A stretch of 64,000 bases of DNA from Archangium lansingense (GTDB taxonomy: Bacteria; Myxococcota; Myxococcia; Myxococcales; Myxococcaceae): NCBI RefSeq assembly GCF_026626635.1, contig NZ_JAPNKA010000001.1, positions 13,146,001-13,210,000 of the forward strand, read 5' to 3'. Position numbers and translations under genes: made by a program. Within the stretch, counting starts at the first letter, position 1. Each line of letters starts with the position of its first letter. Below, piece after piece: positions 62,627-64,000 of the stretch. Below the pieces are notes generated by a model, which saw only the letters and a program-made list of their open reading frames with translations, ran no database searches and had not been told where the DNA came from.

Positions 62627-64000
62627 CTAGCGAGAAGCCAGCGGCGCGATGGCGGCCTTGGCGTCATCCACCTTGATGCCCACCGCCTTCGCCAACTTCG
62701 TGCCGTACTCCGCGTTCGCGCTGAAGAAGAAGCCCACCATGCGCGCCTTCACCCGCGCGTCGCGCACCTGGCCCAGGTCCGCCGCCAGGTTCTTCACCAG
62801 CCGCTCCCGCTCCGTCGGCGACAGCGCCAGGTAGAACGCCCCCGCCTGCGAGAAATTGTCCGTCTTCTCGATGGCCGCCTGCTGCGTCGTCCCGCTCAGC
62901 GGCGCGCGCGACAGCAGGTACGCCGGCGCGTCCTCGGTCTCCCGCGTGATGCTCGGCTCGTAGTTCACGTCCGACTTCGTGTTGCCGATGTTCATGCTGC
63001 CGCCCTGGTTGTTGTTGTTCACCTGGGCCCGCGCGCGATTCACCGGCAACGACTGGTAGTTGGCTCCCACCCGGTAGCGCTGCGTGTCCGCGTAGGAGAA
63101 CAGCCGGCCCTGCAGCAGCCTGTCCTCGGAGGGCTCGATGCCCGGCGGCTGCACCCCAGGCGAGAACGCCGCCTGCTCGGTCTCCTCGAAGAAGTTGTCC
63201 GGCGTCCGGTCCAGCGTGAACTTCCCGAGCTTGACGGAGGGCACCTTGTCCTCGGGCCACACCTTGGTCGCGTCCAGCGGATCGAACGTGAAGGAGTCCA
63301 GGTCCTTCGGATCCAGCACCTGCGCGCTCAGCTCCCACGACGGGAACTGCCCCTTGCCGATGGCCGTGTACAGGTCATGCGTGGCGTGCTGGAAGTCCTC
63401 GCCCTGGATGCGCGTGGCCTCCTCGGCCGTGAGCGACTTCACGCCCTGCAGCGACTTCCAGTTGAACTTGACGTAGCGCACCTCGCCCTTCGCGTTGACG
63501 AACTTGAAGGCGTGCACGCCGTGGCCGTTCATCTGCCGGTAGTTCGCCGGAATCCCCAGGTCCGAGTACACCTGCGTCAGCATGTGAGTGGACTCGGGGA
63601 AGTGGGAGAAGAAGTCGAAGAAGCGGTTGGGGTCCTGCCGGTTGGTGATGGGCGAGGGCTTCAGCGAGTGCACCATGTCCGGGAACTTGATGGCGTCGCG
63701 GATGAAGAACACCGGCAGGTTGTTGCCCACCAGGTCCCAGTTGCCCTCGTCTGTGTAGAACTTGAGCGCAAAACCGCGCGGGTCTCTCACCGTCTCCGGC
63801 GAGCCCCCCGGATGGATGACGGTGGAGAAGCGCACGAACATGGGCGTCTTCTTGCCCTTGGCCGAGAAGATGGACGCGCGCGTGAGCTGCGAGAAGTCAC
63901 CGTAGCTCTCGAAGGAGCCATAGGCCCCCACTCCCCGTGCATGCACCACGCGCTCGGGAATCCGCTCGCGATCAAAGCGCGCCAGCTTCTCGATGAGGTG
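62627..64000 (-). CDS. Catalase, heme-dependent (5' end outside window)
   Basis: At least 457 C-terminal codons are visible; the frame continues beyond base 64000. The heme-catalase core is complete in this part: VVHARGVGAYG (active-site His), FSTVIHPGGSPETVRDPRGFALKFYTDEGNWDLVGNN (active-site Asn in the latter), and RLFSYADTQRYRVGANY (proximal Tyr in the R-x-x-x-Y pattern). The C-terminus has about 70 residues beyond the small-subunit core. It would destroy hydrogen peroxide. An ankyrin gene follows. Small-subunit catalase is likely from the length. Confidence 0.96.
   Translation of the reverse strand, partial: HLIEKLARFDRERIPERVVHARGVGAYGSFESYGDFSQLTRASIFSAKGKKTPMFVRFSTVIHPGGSPETVRDPRGFALKFYTDEGNWDLVGNNLPVFFIRDAIKFPDMVHSLKPSPITNRQDPNRFFDFFSHFPESTHMLTQVYSDLGIPANYRQMNGHGVHAFKFVNAKGEVRYVKFNWKSLQGVKSLTAEEATRIQGEDFQHATHDLYTAIGKGQFPSWELSAQVLDPKDLDSFTFDPLDATKVWPEDKVPSVKLGKFTLDRTPDNFFEETEQAAFSPGVQPPGIEPSEDRLLQGRLFSYADTQRYRVGANYQSLPVNRARAQVNNNNQGGSMNIGNTKSDVNYEPSITRETEDAPAYLLSRAPLSGTTQQAAIEKTDNFSQAGAFYLALSPTERERLVKNLAADLGQVRDARVKARMVGFFFSANAEYGTKLAKAVGIKVDDAKAAIAPLASR

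Overview
The window reads as a chromosomal segment of a myxobacterium of the Cystobacterineae type (Archangium/Cystobacter/Stigmatella-like). The evidence is very high GC with strong third-position GC bias, two large eukaryotic-type Ser/Thr kinases, a sigma-54 type AAA+ regulator, many lipoproteins, and ether-lipid and myxochelin-type iron genes. No genus can be fixed from the sequence alone, and no rRNA, tRNA, CRISPR array or intact transposase was seen.

Layout. 1-3.6 kb: end of an unknown secreted-looking protein, a SnoaL-like protein, a beta-propeller lactonase-like protein and an RCC1-repeat lipoprotein. 3.7-9.6 kb: a 1323-residue kinase/ATPase/TPR protein divergent from a GAFTGA-bearing AAA+ protein. 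9.8-15.1 kb: a three-gene membrane formate dehydrogenase whose catalytic subunit is read through an in-frame TGA, with a bacterial SECIS-like hairpin exactly 11 nt downstream, so it is a selenoprotein. 15.1-19.4 kb: a frameshifted lipoprotein gene and its partner, DUF2804, an AgpS-type FAD enzyme, and an SDR pseudogene reduced to its two ends. 19.5-24.8 kb: a type VI-like effector cassette (PAAR-like DUF4150, TIGR02270, AHH nuclease, two immunity-like proteins, a ketosynthase-like protein without catalytic residues). 24.9-28.9 kb: a kinase with PilZ-like and J-like domains whose last 28 bp are repeated 1.26 kb downstream, bracketing a small gene cassette. 29-37.6 kb: ankyrin protein, VanY-type peptidase, lipase with a chaperone-like protein, SDR, LysR, DODA-type dioxygenase. 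37.8-41.7 kb: mobA, divergent from moeA-mobB-fdhD-VOC, which supplies and sulfurates the molybdenum cofactor that the formate dehydrogenase needs. 41.7-53.8 kb: RNase Z, UbiA-like protein, an Rpn-like gene remnant, GNAT, pgm and glgC (glycogen precursor supply), and several lipoproteins and small secreted proteins, including a coupled lipoprotein/partner pair at 50.2-51.7 kb. 53.8-60.9 kb: an iron block with heme ABC transporter hmuTUV plus a PPOX flavoprotein, an MxcL-like aminotransferase, a siderophore-interacting protein, and bacterioferritin plus its ferredoxin, with two good Fur-box-like palindromes. 61-64 kb: a Tat-lipoprotein intradiol dioxygenase, and a catalase followed by an ankyrin protein.

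How the parts connect. The formate dehydrogenase and the Mo-cofactor/FdhD genes, 25 kb apart, serve one enzyme. The iron block combines import (heme and siderophore), reductive release and storage. Catalase and the ankyrin protein form a likely oxidative-stress pair. Pseudogenes, frameshifts and dispersed GGGAGAGGG-type palindromes are scattered between these modules.
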